Of a stretch of DNA of 10,317 nucleotides, positions 1 through 6,892 are shown in pieces. A program made the position numbers and the translations under genes. The DNA is taken from assembly GCA_024644285.1 (NCBI GenBank), contig JAHELH010000009.1, positions 10,611 through 20,927 of the forward strand, read 5' to 3'. The first letter of the stretch is position 1. Every line of letters begins with the position of its first letter. Source of the DNA: Paracoccaceae bacterium (GTDB taxonomy: Bacteria; Pseudomonadota; Alphaproteobacteria; Rhodobacterales; Rhodobacteraceae). The notes under the pieces are model-generated. The model was not told the origin of the DNA. It searched no databases and was given only the letters and a program-made list of their open reading frames with translations.

Positions 1-96
1 GCAATATTCATAGCCGCACTGTCCGGCCGCGGCCGGACCGACTGCAAGAACGATGACGGCAGCCGCTGTGGCCACGGCCAAGCAAAGATTTGTCAT
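1..96 (-). CDS. Secreted protein of unknown function, N-terminal fragment
   Basis: A short reading frame starts at ATG (94-96) and runs off the left edge after 32 codons, so only the N-terminus is visible. It begins MTNLCLAV and continues through an Ala/Val-rich hydrophobic core to GPAAAGQCGYEYC. This looks like a Sec signal peptide with probable signal peptidase I cleavage after the AAA at residues 22-24. The n-region has no Lys or Arg, which is slightly unusual. An in-frame GTG five codons upstream (109-111) would add an Arg but has no ribosome binding site. The chosen ATG has an excellent one, GAGGAG at 104-109, seven bases away. No lipobox precedes the cysteine at residue 27. The mature part starts with closely spaced cysteines (CGYEYC), suggesting an envelope or periplasmic protein, possibly with disulfides. 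The product cannot be named from this fragment. It lies downstream of gltB on the same strand, beyond a probable terminator. Confidence 0.75.
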   Translation of the reverse strand, partial: MTNLCLAVATAAAVIVLAVGPAAAGQCGYEYC

Positions 97-151
97 GAAA
101 CCACTCCTCACCCACGCCAAGAGTGTCCAGCGGTTTTCAGATCGACAAGCG

Positions 152-195
152 AATAACGCCGAGGGGCGACGAAACACTTCGTCGCCAGCCCGGCG
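152..195 (-). terminator. Probable intrinsic terminator of the gltD-gltB transcript
   Basis: A strong hairpin lies 11 bases beyond the gltB stop codon. The inner stem is a perfect 9-bp inverted repeat (165-173 with 178-186) closed by a four-base loop. An outer 5-bp stem (157-161 with 191-195) extends it across a small internal loop. Read on the minus strand, the outer stem is followed directly by TTATT (156-152), a short and imperfect U-tract. Position, orientation and stability fit a Rho-independent terminator. The weak U-tract leaves open that it instead acts as a 3'-end stabiliser or a pause site before the small downstream gene. Confidence 0.65.
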
Positions 196-206
196 GTTGT
201 AGGCGT

Positions 207-3200
207 TTAGCCCGCCGCCTCCTCGGTCTCGATGCCCAGCGGGTACTTGATGTGCACCAGCATCTCCTTCGGGCAAACCTGCAGGAAATTCGCCCTCTCG
301 GTCTCCCAATGCTGCAGCAGATCCTGCGCCTTGACGCTCTTCGTCTCGTCGGCATGGCGCTGGATCAGATTCTTCAGTTCCGCTTCCCAGTGATCGACAG
401 TGACCGGGCACGTCACCAGGGTTTCGAGGTTCATGTAGTCGCGGCAGGTTCCTTCAGGGTCGTAGAGATAGGCCATCCCGCCTGTCATGCCGGCGCCGAA
501 ATTCGCCCCGATCGACCCGAGGATCACCGCGACGCCGCCGGTCATGTACTCGCATCCGTTCGACCCGCAGCCCTCGATCACCACGCGCGCGCCGGAATTG
601 CGGACGGCAAAGCGCTCGCCCGCCCGGCCCGCGGCAAACAGGTAGCCGTCCGTCGCGCCGTAAAGCACGGTGTTGCCGATGATCGTGTTCTCGCTGGCAA
701 CCAGCGGCGACGCCATCGGCGGTCGCACCACGACAGTGCCCCCCGACAGTCCCTTGCCGACATAGTCGTTGGCGTCGCCCGAGACCTCCAGCTTGAGCCC
801 CGGCGCCGCGAAGGCGCCAAGCGACTGGCCCGCGCTGCCGGTCAGCTTCACCGTCAGGTGGTTGGACTGCAGCGGCGAGTTGCGCATGCCGAAGCGTTTC
901 ACGATGTGGCTGGATGTGCGCGTGCCGATGGTCCGGTGGGTGTTCCGGACGGCATAGCTCAACTGCATCTTCTCGCCGTCATGCAGGAAACGCTCGGCAT
1001 CCCGCACGATCTCGGCGTCCAGCGTGTCCGGCACGTCGTTGCGCGGGCGGGTGCGGTCGTACTTGATGCGGTCCGCGCCATCGACGGTGATCAGCATCGG
1101 GTTCAGGTCCAGGTCGTCCAGGTGCGCCGAGCCGCGGCTGACCTGGCTCAGCAGATCCGCCCGGCCGATCACCTCGTCCAGCGAACGGGCGCCGATCCCT
1201 GCCAGGATCTCGCGCACCTCCTGCGCGTAGAACGTGATCAGGTTGACCACCTTGTCCGCCGTGCCGGTGAACTTGGCGCGCAGGGATTCGTCCTGGGTGC
1301 AGACGCCGACCGGGCAGGTGTTCGACTGGCACTGCCGAACCATGATGCAGCCCATGGCGATCAGCGCCGCGGTGCCGATGCCGTATTCCTCGGCCCCCAG
1401 CATCGCCGCCATCACGATGTCGCGCCCGGTGCGCAGCCCGCCGTCGGTGCGCAGGGTGATCCGGTCGCGCAGGTTGTTCAGGCTCAGCACCTGATGCGCC
1501 TCGGTCAGCCCCATTTCCCACGGCAGCCCGGCATACTTGATCGACGTCGCCGGGCTCGCGCCCGTGCCGCCGTTATGCCCCGAGATCAGGATCACGTCGG
1601 CCTTCGCCTTGGCCACGCCCGCGGCGATTGTGCCGACCCCGGACGAGGCCACCAGCTTCACCGTCACCTTGGCGCGCGGATTGATCTGTTTCAGGTCATA
1701 GATCAGCTGCGCCAGGTCCTCGATGGAATAGATGTCGTGATGCGGCGGCGGGCTGATCAGCGTCACGCCCGGCGTCGAATGCCGGAGCCTGGCTATCAGT
1801 TCGGTGACCTTCATCCCCGGCAGCTGGCCGCCCTCGCCGGGCTTGGCGCCCTGGGCGACCTTGATCTCCAGCTCCTCGCAGGCGTTCAGGTATTCCGCCG
1901 TCACGCCGAACCGGCCCGAGGCCACCTGCTTGATCTTCGCCGACGGGTTGTCGCCGTTGGGCTCGGGCTGGAAATGCGCCGGATCTTCTCCGCCCTCGCC
2001 GGAATCGGATTTCGCGCCGATCCGGTTCATCGCCACGTTCAGCGTCTTGTGCGCCTCGGGGCTCAGCGCCCCCAGGCTCATCCCCGGCGTGACGAACCGC
2101 TTGCGGATCGAGGTGATGCTTTCCACTTCTTCCAGCTGCAGCGGCTTGCCCAGAGGCTTGATATCCATCAGATCGCGCAGGTGAATCGGCGGCGCGGCCT
2201 TCATCCGCGCCGAATACTGCTTCCACATCTCATAGGACGCCCGCGTGCAGGCCGCCTGCAGCATGTGCATCGACTGCGCCTCCCAGGCATGGGTCTCGCC
2301 GGTCTTGCGCGCCTTGTAGAAGCCGCCGATGGGCAGAACCGTAATCGCGTCACCGTCGCGTCCGGACCGCCACCCGCGCTGGTGGACCTCCAGAACCTTA
2401 TTCTGAATGCCCCACACGCCGATCCCGCTGATCCGGCTGTGCATGCCCGGGAAATACTCCGCCACCATGGCCCGGCTCAAACCGACGGCCTCGAAATTCA
2501 GGCCGCCGCGATAGGAAGAGACCACCGAGATCCCCATCTTCGACATGATCTTCAGCAGACCCTGATCGATCGCCTCCCGGTACCGGGCGACGGCCTCGGT
2601 CAGCGTACCGTCGATCAGCCCGCGCTCGATACGGTCGGCGATGGAATCCTCGGCAAGGTAGGCATTGACCACCGTCGCGCCGCAGCCGATCAGAACCGCG
2701 AAGTAATGCGGGTCGATGCACTCGGCAGAGCGGACGCTCAGAGAGCAGAAGGTCCGCAATCCCTTTCGCGTCAGCCAGGAATGCACCGCCGAGGTCGCCA
2801 GGATCATCGGCATCGGTACCTTGTCCGGGCCCTGGTGCTGATCGGTCAGCACGATATGCCCACCGCCTGATCGCACCGCGTCCTCCGCCTCGGCGCGGAT
2901 CCGCTGCAGGCCGTCGCGCAGCGCCGTTGCGCCGCCATCGACCGGGAAAGTGCAGTCGATCTCGATCATCGGCGCGGTGAAGCTTTCGACCAGCTTGTCG
3001 AATTGCGCGTTCCCGATGAATGGAGAATCCAGCACGATGATCTCGGTCTGGCTGCTGTCCTCGTCGAGCACGTTCTTGAGGTTGCCGAACCGCGTCTTCA
3101 GGCTCATCACCCGATATTCCCGCAGGCTGTCGATCGGCGGGTTGGTCACCTGGCTGAAGTTCTGCCGGAAGAAATGGGATAGCGGACGATACTGGTTCGA

Positions 3201-4760
3201 CAGGACCGCGCTCGGCGTATCGTCGCCCATGCTGGCCAGCGCTTCCTTGGCGTCTTCCGCCATCGGCGCGAGGATCTGTTCCAGTTCCTCGACGGTGTAG
3301 CCCGCCGCGATCTGCCGCCTGCGCAGTTCGCCACCGCTGAACAGCGGCGCCTCTTTCACGCTCGCGAGGGTCTCGTCCAGTTCGTTGATCTTGCCGACCC
3401 AGTCTCCGAAGGGCTGCGCGCCGGCAAGCTTGTCCTTGATCTCGGTGTCGTGGAACAGCTGTCCCGACTTCATGTCGACCGCCAGCAATTGCCCGGGACC
3501 CAGCGCGCCCTTTTCCTGCACGCTGGACTCGTCGACCGGGACCATGCCCGCTTCCGATCCCGCGATCACCAACCCGTCGCCGGTGACGACGTAGCGCATC
3601 GGACGCAGCCCGTTGCGGTCGAGCCCGGCGCAGACCCAGCGCCCGTCGGTCATCGCCAGCGCCGCAGGCCCGTCCCAGGGTTCCATCACCGCATTGCAGT
3701 AGGAATACATGTCGCGCCAGCTTTGCGGCAGTTCCACCGCTTGCTTGCTCCACGATTCCGGCACCAGCATCGTCTTGGCCATCGGCGCGTTGCGTCCGGC
3801 GCGCACCAGCACCTCGAAGACCGAATCCAACGCCGCCGAATCCGAAGAGCCTTGCGCCACGATCGGCTTGATATCCTCGGCCATCTCGCCGAAGGCGCCC
3901 GAGGCCATCCGGATCTCGTGGCTCTTCATCCAGTTGATGTTGCCCTTCAGCGTGTTGATCTCGCCGTTATGGGCCAGCATCCGGAACGGCTGCGCCAGCC
4001 ACCATTGCGGAAAGGTGTTGGTGGAATAGCGCTGGTGATAGATCGCGAAAGCGCTCTCGAACCGCTCGTCCAGCAGGTCGGGATAGAACTCGGCCACGTC
4101 CTGGGCCAGCATCATGCCCTTGTAGATGATCGACCGGCAGGACAGGCTGCACACGTACATCTGCGGCACCTGCGCCGCCACCGCGGCCTTCTCGATGCGC
4201 CGCCGGATCACATAAAGCTCGCGCTCGAAGGTGTCCTCATCGACCCCCTTGGAGTTCGAGATCAGGATCTGCTCGATCTCGGGCCGGGTCGCATTGGCCT
4301 TTTCTCCCAGCACCGTGACGTTCACCGGCACGTGCCGCCAGCCATAGATGTAATAGCCCATCCGCAGCACTTCGGTTTCGACGATGGTGCGGCAGGTCTC
4401 CTGCGCGCCGAAATCGGTGCGGGGCAGAAAGACCTGCCCGACGGCCAGCATCTGCCCCTCGTGCGGGGTGTGGCCGGTGCGTATGATCTGATCGTGAAAG
4501 AACCCCACGGGGATCTGCACGTGAATGCCCGCGCCGTCGCCGGTGCGCCCATCCGCATCGACCGCCCCCCGATGCCAGACGGCCTTCAGCGCCTCGATGC
4601 CGTTCTCGACGACTTTCCGGCTGGGCTTGCCGTCGATGCTGACTACCAGTCCCACGCCGCAAGAGGCGTGCTCGTCCGTCTCGGCATACATGCCGTGCTC
4701 GGCCAGCCATTTGCGCTTGGCATCTTCCGCAACGGCCCAATCGGCATCGTACTTGGTCAT
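207..4760 (-). CDS. gltB: Glutamate synthase (NADPH) large (alpha) subunit
   Basis: The large subunit of glutamate synthase hydrolyses glutamine in its N-terminal domain and channels the ammonia to an FMN site, where 2-oxoglutarate is aminated to glutamate. The 1517-residue product has the usual family length. The catalytic N-terminal cysteine of the class II glutaminase domain is Cys34 (SCGVG), so about 33 residues form a propeptide to be cleaved. The glutaminase domain runs to about residue 430 (HNGEIN at 264-269). A central linking domain follows to about 780. The FMN-binding synthase barrel spans about 860-1230 and carries the [3Fe-4S] cysteines 1138, 1144 and 1149 with C-x5-C-x4-C spacing. 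A C-terminal GXGXG beta-helix covers about 1306-1450. Two adjacent ATGs are possible starts. The second (4760) is chosen because the AAGGAG at 4768-4773 is seven bases from it and only four from the first. Its A is also the last base of the upstream gene's TGA stop. It is the last gene of the gltD operon. Confidence 0.97.
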   Translation of the reverse strand: MTKYDADWAVAEDAKRKWLAEHGMYAETDEHASCGVGLVVSIDGKPSRKVVENGIEALKAVWHRGAVDADGRTGDGAGIHVQIPVGFFHDQIIRTGHTPHEGQMLAVGQVFLPRTDFGAQETCRTIVETEVLRMGYYIYGWRHVPVNVTVLGEKANATRPEIEQILISNSKGVDEDTFERELYVIRRRIEKAAVAAQVPQMYVCSLSCRSIIYKGMMLAQDVAEFYPDLLDERFESAFAIYHQRYSTNTFPQWWLAQPFRMLAHNGEINTLKGNINWMKSHEIRMASGAFGEMAEDIKPIVAQGSSDSAALDSVFEVLVRAGRNAPMAKTMLVPESWSKQAVELPQSWRDMYSYCNAVMEPWDGPAALAMTDGRWVCAGLDRNGLRPMRYVVTGDGLVIAGSEAGMVPVDESSVQEKGALGPGQLLAVDMKSGQLFHDTEIKDKLAGAQPFGDWVGKINELDETLASVKEAPLFSGGELRRRQIAAGYTVEELEQILAPMAEDAKEALASMGDDTPSAVLSNQYRPLSHFFRQNFSQVTNPPIDSLREYRVMSLKTRFGNLKNVLDEDSSQTEIIVLDSPFIGNAQFDKLVESFTAPMIEIDCTFPVDGGATALRDGLQRIRAEAEDAVRSGGGHIVLTDQHQGPDKVPMPMILATSAVHSWLTRKGLRTFCSLSVRSAECIDPHYFAVLIGCGATVVNAYLAEDSIADRIERGLIDGTLTEAVARYREAIDQGLLKIMSKMGISVVSSYRGGLNFEAVGLSRAMVAEYFPGMHSRISGIGVWGIQNKVLEVHQRGWRSGRDGDAITVLPIGGFYKARKTGETHAWEAQSMHMLQAACTRASYEMWKQYSARMKAAPPIHLRDLMDIKPLGKPLQLEEVESITSIRKRFVTPGMSLGALSPEAHKTLNVAMNRIGAKSDSGEGGEDPAHFQPEPNGDNPSAKIKQVASGRFGVTAEYLNACEELEIKVAQGAKPGEGGQLPGMKVTELIARLRHSTPGVTLISPPPHHDIYSIEDLAQLIYDLKQINPRAKVTVKLVASSGVGTIAAGVAKAKADVILISGHNGGTGASPATSIKYAGLPWEMGLTEAHQVLSLNNLRDRITLRTDGGLRTGRDIVMAAMLGAEEYGIGTAALIAMGCIMVRQCQSNTCPVGVCTQDESLRAKFTGTADKVVNLITFYAQEVREILAGIGARSLDEVIGRADLLSQVSRGSAHLDDLDLNPMLITVDGADRIKYDRTRPRNDVPDTLDAEIVRDAERFLHDGEKMQLSYAVRNTHRTIGTRTSSHIVKRFGMRNSPLQSNHLTVKLTGSAGQSLGAFAAPGLKLEVSGDANDYVGKGLSGGTVVVRPPMASPLVASENTIIGNTVLYGATDGYLFAAGRAGERFAVRNSGARVVIEGCGSNGCEYMTGGVAVILGSIGANFGAGMTGGMAYLYDPEGTCRDYMNLETLVTCPVTVDHWEAELKNLIQRHADETKSVKAQDLLQHWETERANFLQVCPKEMLVHIKYPLGIETEEAAG

Positions 4761-5182
4761 CATGCCTCTCCTTGCAATCCCGATGCGGCCATGCATTCCG
4801 CCTCGGTAAATGTCCTGCGTTCACCGGCCAACGCGTAGCCTTGCGGCTTGCGGTCGATGAAGACTTCCATGCCCACCGGCATCGCGCCGGTATCGAACAG
4901 CCCCGCGGCCACGTACCAGTTGGCGCCGGGCCGGGTCATCCGGTACCACAGCGCCGAGCCGCATTCGCCGCAGAACCCGCGCTCGGCGAAATCCGACGAC
5001 GCGAGCGTCTTCGCGGGCCCGTCGAACCGCACGGTGCCCTCCCGGCACTGCAGCGTCATCAGCATGCCGCTTGTCCAGCGCCGGCACATTGCGCAATGGC
5101 AGGCGATCAGCGCCTCGCGGTCCGGCGTCGCCGTTACCGTCACCCGCCCGCACAGGCACCGCCCTGTCATCGCCGCGCTCAT
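4760..5182 (-). CDS. GFA/CENP-V family zinc-binding protein
   Basis: This 140-residue protein belongs to the GFA family (glutathione-dependent formaldehyde-activating enzyme / CENP-V-like fold). Family members bind structural and sometimes catalytic zinc. Only a few have a proven reaction with the glutathione-formaldehyde adduct, so the formaldehyde role should not be assumed. The zinc ligands are visible in family order: CLC at residues 9-11, CHCAMC at 28-33 and CGEC at 71-74. The motif around 86-92 (PGANWYV) and the C-terminal half match the typical single-domain length. No signal peptide is present, so it should be cytoplasmic. The start at 5182 (MSAAMTGR) overlaps the upstream hydrolase stop by four bases (ATGA) and has GAAGGG upstream. 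The stop TGA (4762-4760) shares one base with the gltB start. It therefore sits in a translationally coupled chain between a hydrolase and gltB. Its physiological substrate is unknown. Confidence 0.9.
   Translation of the reverse strand: MSAAMTGRCLCGRVTVTATPDREALIACHCAMCRRWTSGMLMTLQCREGTVRFDGPAKTLASSDFAERGFCGECGSALWYRMTRPGANWYVAAGLFDTGAMPVGMEVFIDRKPQGYALAGERRTFTEAECMAASGLQGEA
4768..4773 (-). promoter_or_regulatory. Ribosome binding site deciding the gltB start
   Basis: AAGGAG on the minus strand is the strongest Shine-Dalgarno match inside the operon. It lies within the last codons of the upstream GFA-family gene. It is seven bases from the ATG at 4760 and four from the ATG at 4763, so it favours the second of the two adjacent ATGs. 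A strong independent site despite the overlapping stop/start suggests that gltB is translated efficiently as well as being coupled to the preceding gene. Confidence 0.75.
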
Positions 5183-6021
5183 GCCGTTGGCCCTTCGCCG
5201 ATGTTCCCGGGCGCCGCGTCCTGCGCCGCCGGGTAGGTCGCCTCGTAATCCGCGCGCCGCAGCACGTCGAACTTGTGTCCCAGCTTCTCGCGCTGCAGCA
5301 GCTTGCGGACCGCGCGCGACCTGCCGTCGATCGCCGCGGACACGACCTGCTGAAGCAGCCTGCGCTTCTGCACGACGCGGACCAGGTTGTGGTCCTGGCC
5401 GCGAAAGATGAAATGGTTGATCCCCTGCGGCTCCGGAAACCGCCGCCAGTGTATCGCCTCTTCGGGCGTGTCGCCATGGAAGATGAAATACCGGGTCTCG
5501 GGCTGCGCGATCTCGCCCACCGTCGCGTAGGGCCAGGTTTCGATCCTTTGCCGGTGGTAGATCCATCTCTTCTCTTCCGGCACGATATCCGGATGCGCCG
5601 AGAATTGCGGCGAGAACGAGATCACCGTGTCGATCGGCATCAGGTCGGCCAGCACGAAGGCCGCGAAGCCGCCCATGCTGTTGCCCATCGCGACGGTTTC
5701 GTCGATGTCGTGGAACTCGACGAATTGTTGCATCAGGCGGACGACCCGCTCGGCCACGCCCGGCCCGTTCATCCAGCTGCGCGACATGTCCGACACGAAC
5801 AGCACGTGGTTCTCGCCGTCGCAGCTCGACGATCCGATGAACTCGATGTCCGGAGGCCCCCGGCGCGTTCGCCCGACGCCCGAAAGCGAGATCACCAGCC
5901 GCGAACTGCGCCCCGAAAGGTACATGATCCGCAGCGGACCGGTCGCGTGCAGCAGGATCGGCTCCGAGACGTTGAGATCGACGCCCTTGATATCGTGCAC
6001 GCTGCGGACCGGGCGGCTCAT
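5179..6021 (-). CDS. Alpha/beta-hydrolase-like protein, paralogue A
   Basis: The 280-residue product looks like a cytoplasmic serine hydrolase of the alpha/beta fold. The nucleophile elbow is GNSMGG, with candidate catalytic Ser115. A likely catalytic histidine is His211 (DHN), and Asp184 (HGD) is a candidate acid. Other blocks shared with the neighbouring paralogue are SRSWMN (80-85), a SPQFS segment (137-141) and a following PD-VP-E-RW stretch (144-153). The C-terminal tail beyond about residue 245 is longer than in paralogue B. No signal peptide or membrane segment is seen. The start at 6021 is preceded by GGGAG at good spacing. The frame is open upstream to 6159, but that extension is Arg-rich, unlike the rest, and would overlap the previous gene. 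The stop overlaps the GFA gene start by four bases. The substrate cannot be inferred; an esterase, thioesterase or peptidase is possible. The fold assignment is firm, the function is not. Confidence 0.85.
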   Translation of the reverse strand: MSRPVRSVHDIKGVDLNVSEPILLHATGPLRIMYLSGRSSRLVISLSGVGRTRRGPPDIEFIGSSSCDGENHVLFVSDMSRSWMNGPGVAERVVRLMQQFVEFHDIDETVAMGNSMGGFAAFVLADLMPIDTVISFSPQFSAHPDIVPEEKRWIYHRQRIETWPYATVGEIAQPETRYFIFHGDTPEEAIHWRRFPEPQGINHFIFRGQDHNLVRVVQKRRLLQQVVSAAIDGRSRAVRKLLQREKLGHKFDVLRRADYEATYPAAQDAAPGNIGEGPTA

Positions 6022-6102
6022 CGCGCACTCCCGCCCGCGCGCCGGGCGAAGCCGCCGCGCGCCTCTGCCGAGGTGGCGGCGAGGTCGGTCCGCGTGCTTT
6101 CG

Positions 6103-6137
6103 AGAGCCTGAATGTATCCACATTTCGCCAGGGCTCT
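6103..6137 (-). other. Stem-loop in the gap between the two hydrolase genes
   Basis: The 121-base gap at 6022-6142 is the only sizeable non-coding stretch inside the operon. Just after the paralogue B stop codon it holds a bipartite inverted repeat: an outer 6-bp stem (AGAGCC with GGCTCT, 6132-6137 with 6103-6108) and an inner 5-bp stem (AATGT with ACATT, 6120-6124 with 6111-6115) around a GGAT loop. No U-tract follows on the minus strand, so it is not a standard terminator. It could be an RNA processing or stabilising element, or chance. The remainder of the gap is very GC-rich and shows no recognisable gene or promoter. Confidence 0.35.
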
Positions 6138-6142
6138 TTCCC

Positions 6143-6877
6143 CTATTCCGCCGCCACATCCGGCGTCGTCACCATCCGCCCGCCGAGCGTCCGCTTGACC
6201 AGACGCTTGACGCGCCATTTCCGCTGGTCGAACGCCGCCTGCACCACCTCCGCCAGGATGCCCGTCCGCTTCAGCTTCTGCGCCACGTTGTGATGCGTGT
6301 GCGGCAGCACGAACATCTGGATGTTCTCGCCGCCGGGAAAGCGGTCGCGCTGCGGCGCCTCGCGCCCGTGCCGCCCGAAGAACGCGTAGTAGGACGTGGC
6401 AGCCGACAGATGCTCGGCGACCGAGCGGATCCGGAAGTCCGCGATCCGTTCGCGATAATTCATCCAGCGGTGCTCGTCCGGCACCACATCCGGGCTCACC
6501 GAGTATTGCGGCGACATGGCGACTGCGGTGTCCACCCGGGTAAAGCCGGCGATCACGCAGGCGCAGAACCCGCCCATCGACGTGCCCAGAGAGCAGATGC
6601 GCCGCGCGCCGATCCGCGCCGCGTGCTCCTCGACCAATTCGACGATCTCCTCGATCAGGCCCGGCGCGTTCAGCCAGCTGCGAACCGGGTCCGCGATGAA
6701 CAGAACCGTGTCCGCGCCCCGGCCGCTCGCGACACTGGCGAACTGGTAGCCGGGAAGCACCTCGGGATCGTCCCCGATTCCCGAGAAACACAGCACCAGG
6801 CGGTCGCTCGCGCCGCGATGTTCCCACACCCGCAGCCGCTCGGTGTCGCGTATCAGATTGATCGGCAGTTGTTCCAT
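6143..6877 (-). CDS. Alpha/beta-hydrolase-like protein, paralogue B
   Basis: The 244-residue product is clearly homologous to the next gene downstream (paralogue A). It has the nucleophile elbow GTSMGG with candidate Ser100, RSWLN at 66-70, SPQYS at 122-126 followed by PD-VPDE-RW (129-138), and a conserved His-Asn pair (196-197) that may supply the catalytic histidine. At the place where paralogue A has HGD, this protein has FGR, so the acid of a catalytic triad is either elsewhere or absent. There is no signal peptide, so a cytosolic location is likely. The gene begins 15 bases after the gltD stop. The ATG at 6877 is preferred; an in-frame TTG at 6886 would add three residues, and neither has a strong Shine-Dalgarno sequence. 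The tight spacing implies co-transcription with gltD. The pair probably arose by tandem duplication followed by clear divergence. The substrate is unknown. Confidence 0.85.
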   Translation of the reverse strand: MEQLPINLIRDTERLRVWEHRGASDRLVLCFSGIGDDPEVLPGYQFASVASGRGADTVLFIADPVRSWLNAPGLIEEIVELVEEHAARIGARRICSLGTSMGGFCACVIAGFTRVDTAVAMSPQYSVSPDVVPDEHRWMNYRERIADFRIRSVAEHLSAATSYYAFFGRHGREAPQRDRFPGGENIQMFVLPHTHHNVAQKLKRTGILAEVVQAAFDQRKWRVKRLVKRTLGGRMVTTPDVAAE

Positions 6878-6892
6878 CTGTCCCAAAGACGC

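Noticed and set aside
123..2870. A 915-codon open frame on the plus strand opposite gltB
   Set aside because: It is antisense to a certain gene. Its His/Arg/Ala/Asp-rich composition is typical of frames opened by high-GC codon bias, and it has no recognisable domain.
3450..4838. A 462-codon plus-strand frame opposite the gltB N-terminus
   Set aside because: It has the same GC-driven antisense composition, no domain and no ribosome binding site context. The opposite strand encodes the glutaminase domain.
6022..6159. A 46-residue N-terminal extension of hydrolase A
   Set aside because: The extension is Arg/Gly-rich, unlike the protein, and overlaps the end of the previous gene. The start at 6021 has a good ribosome binding site.
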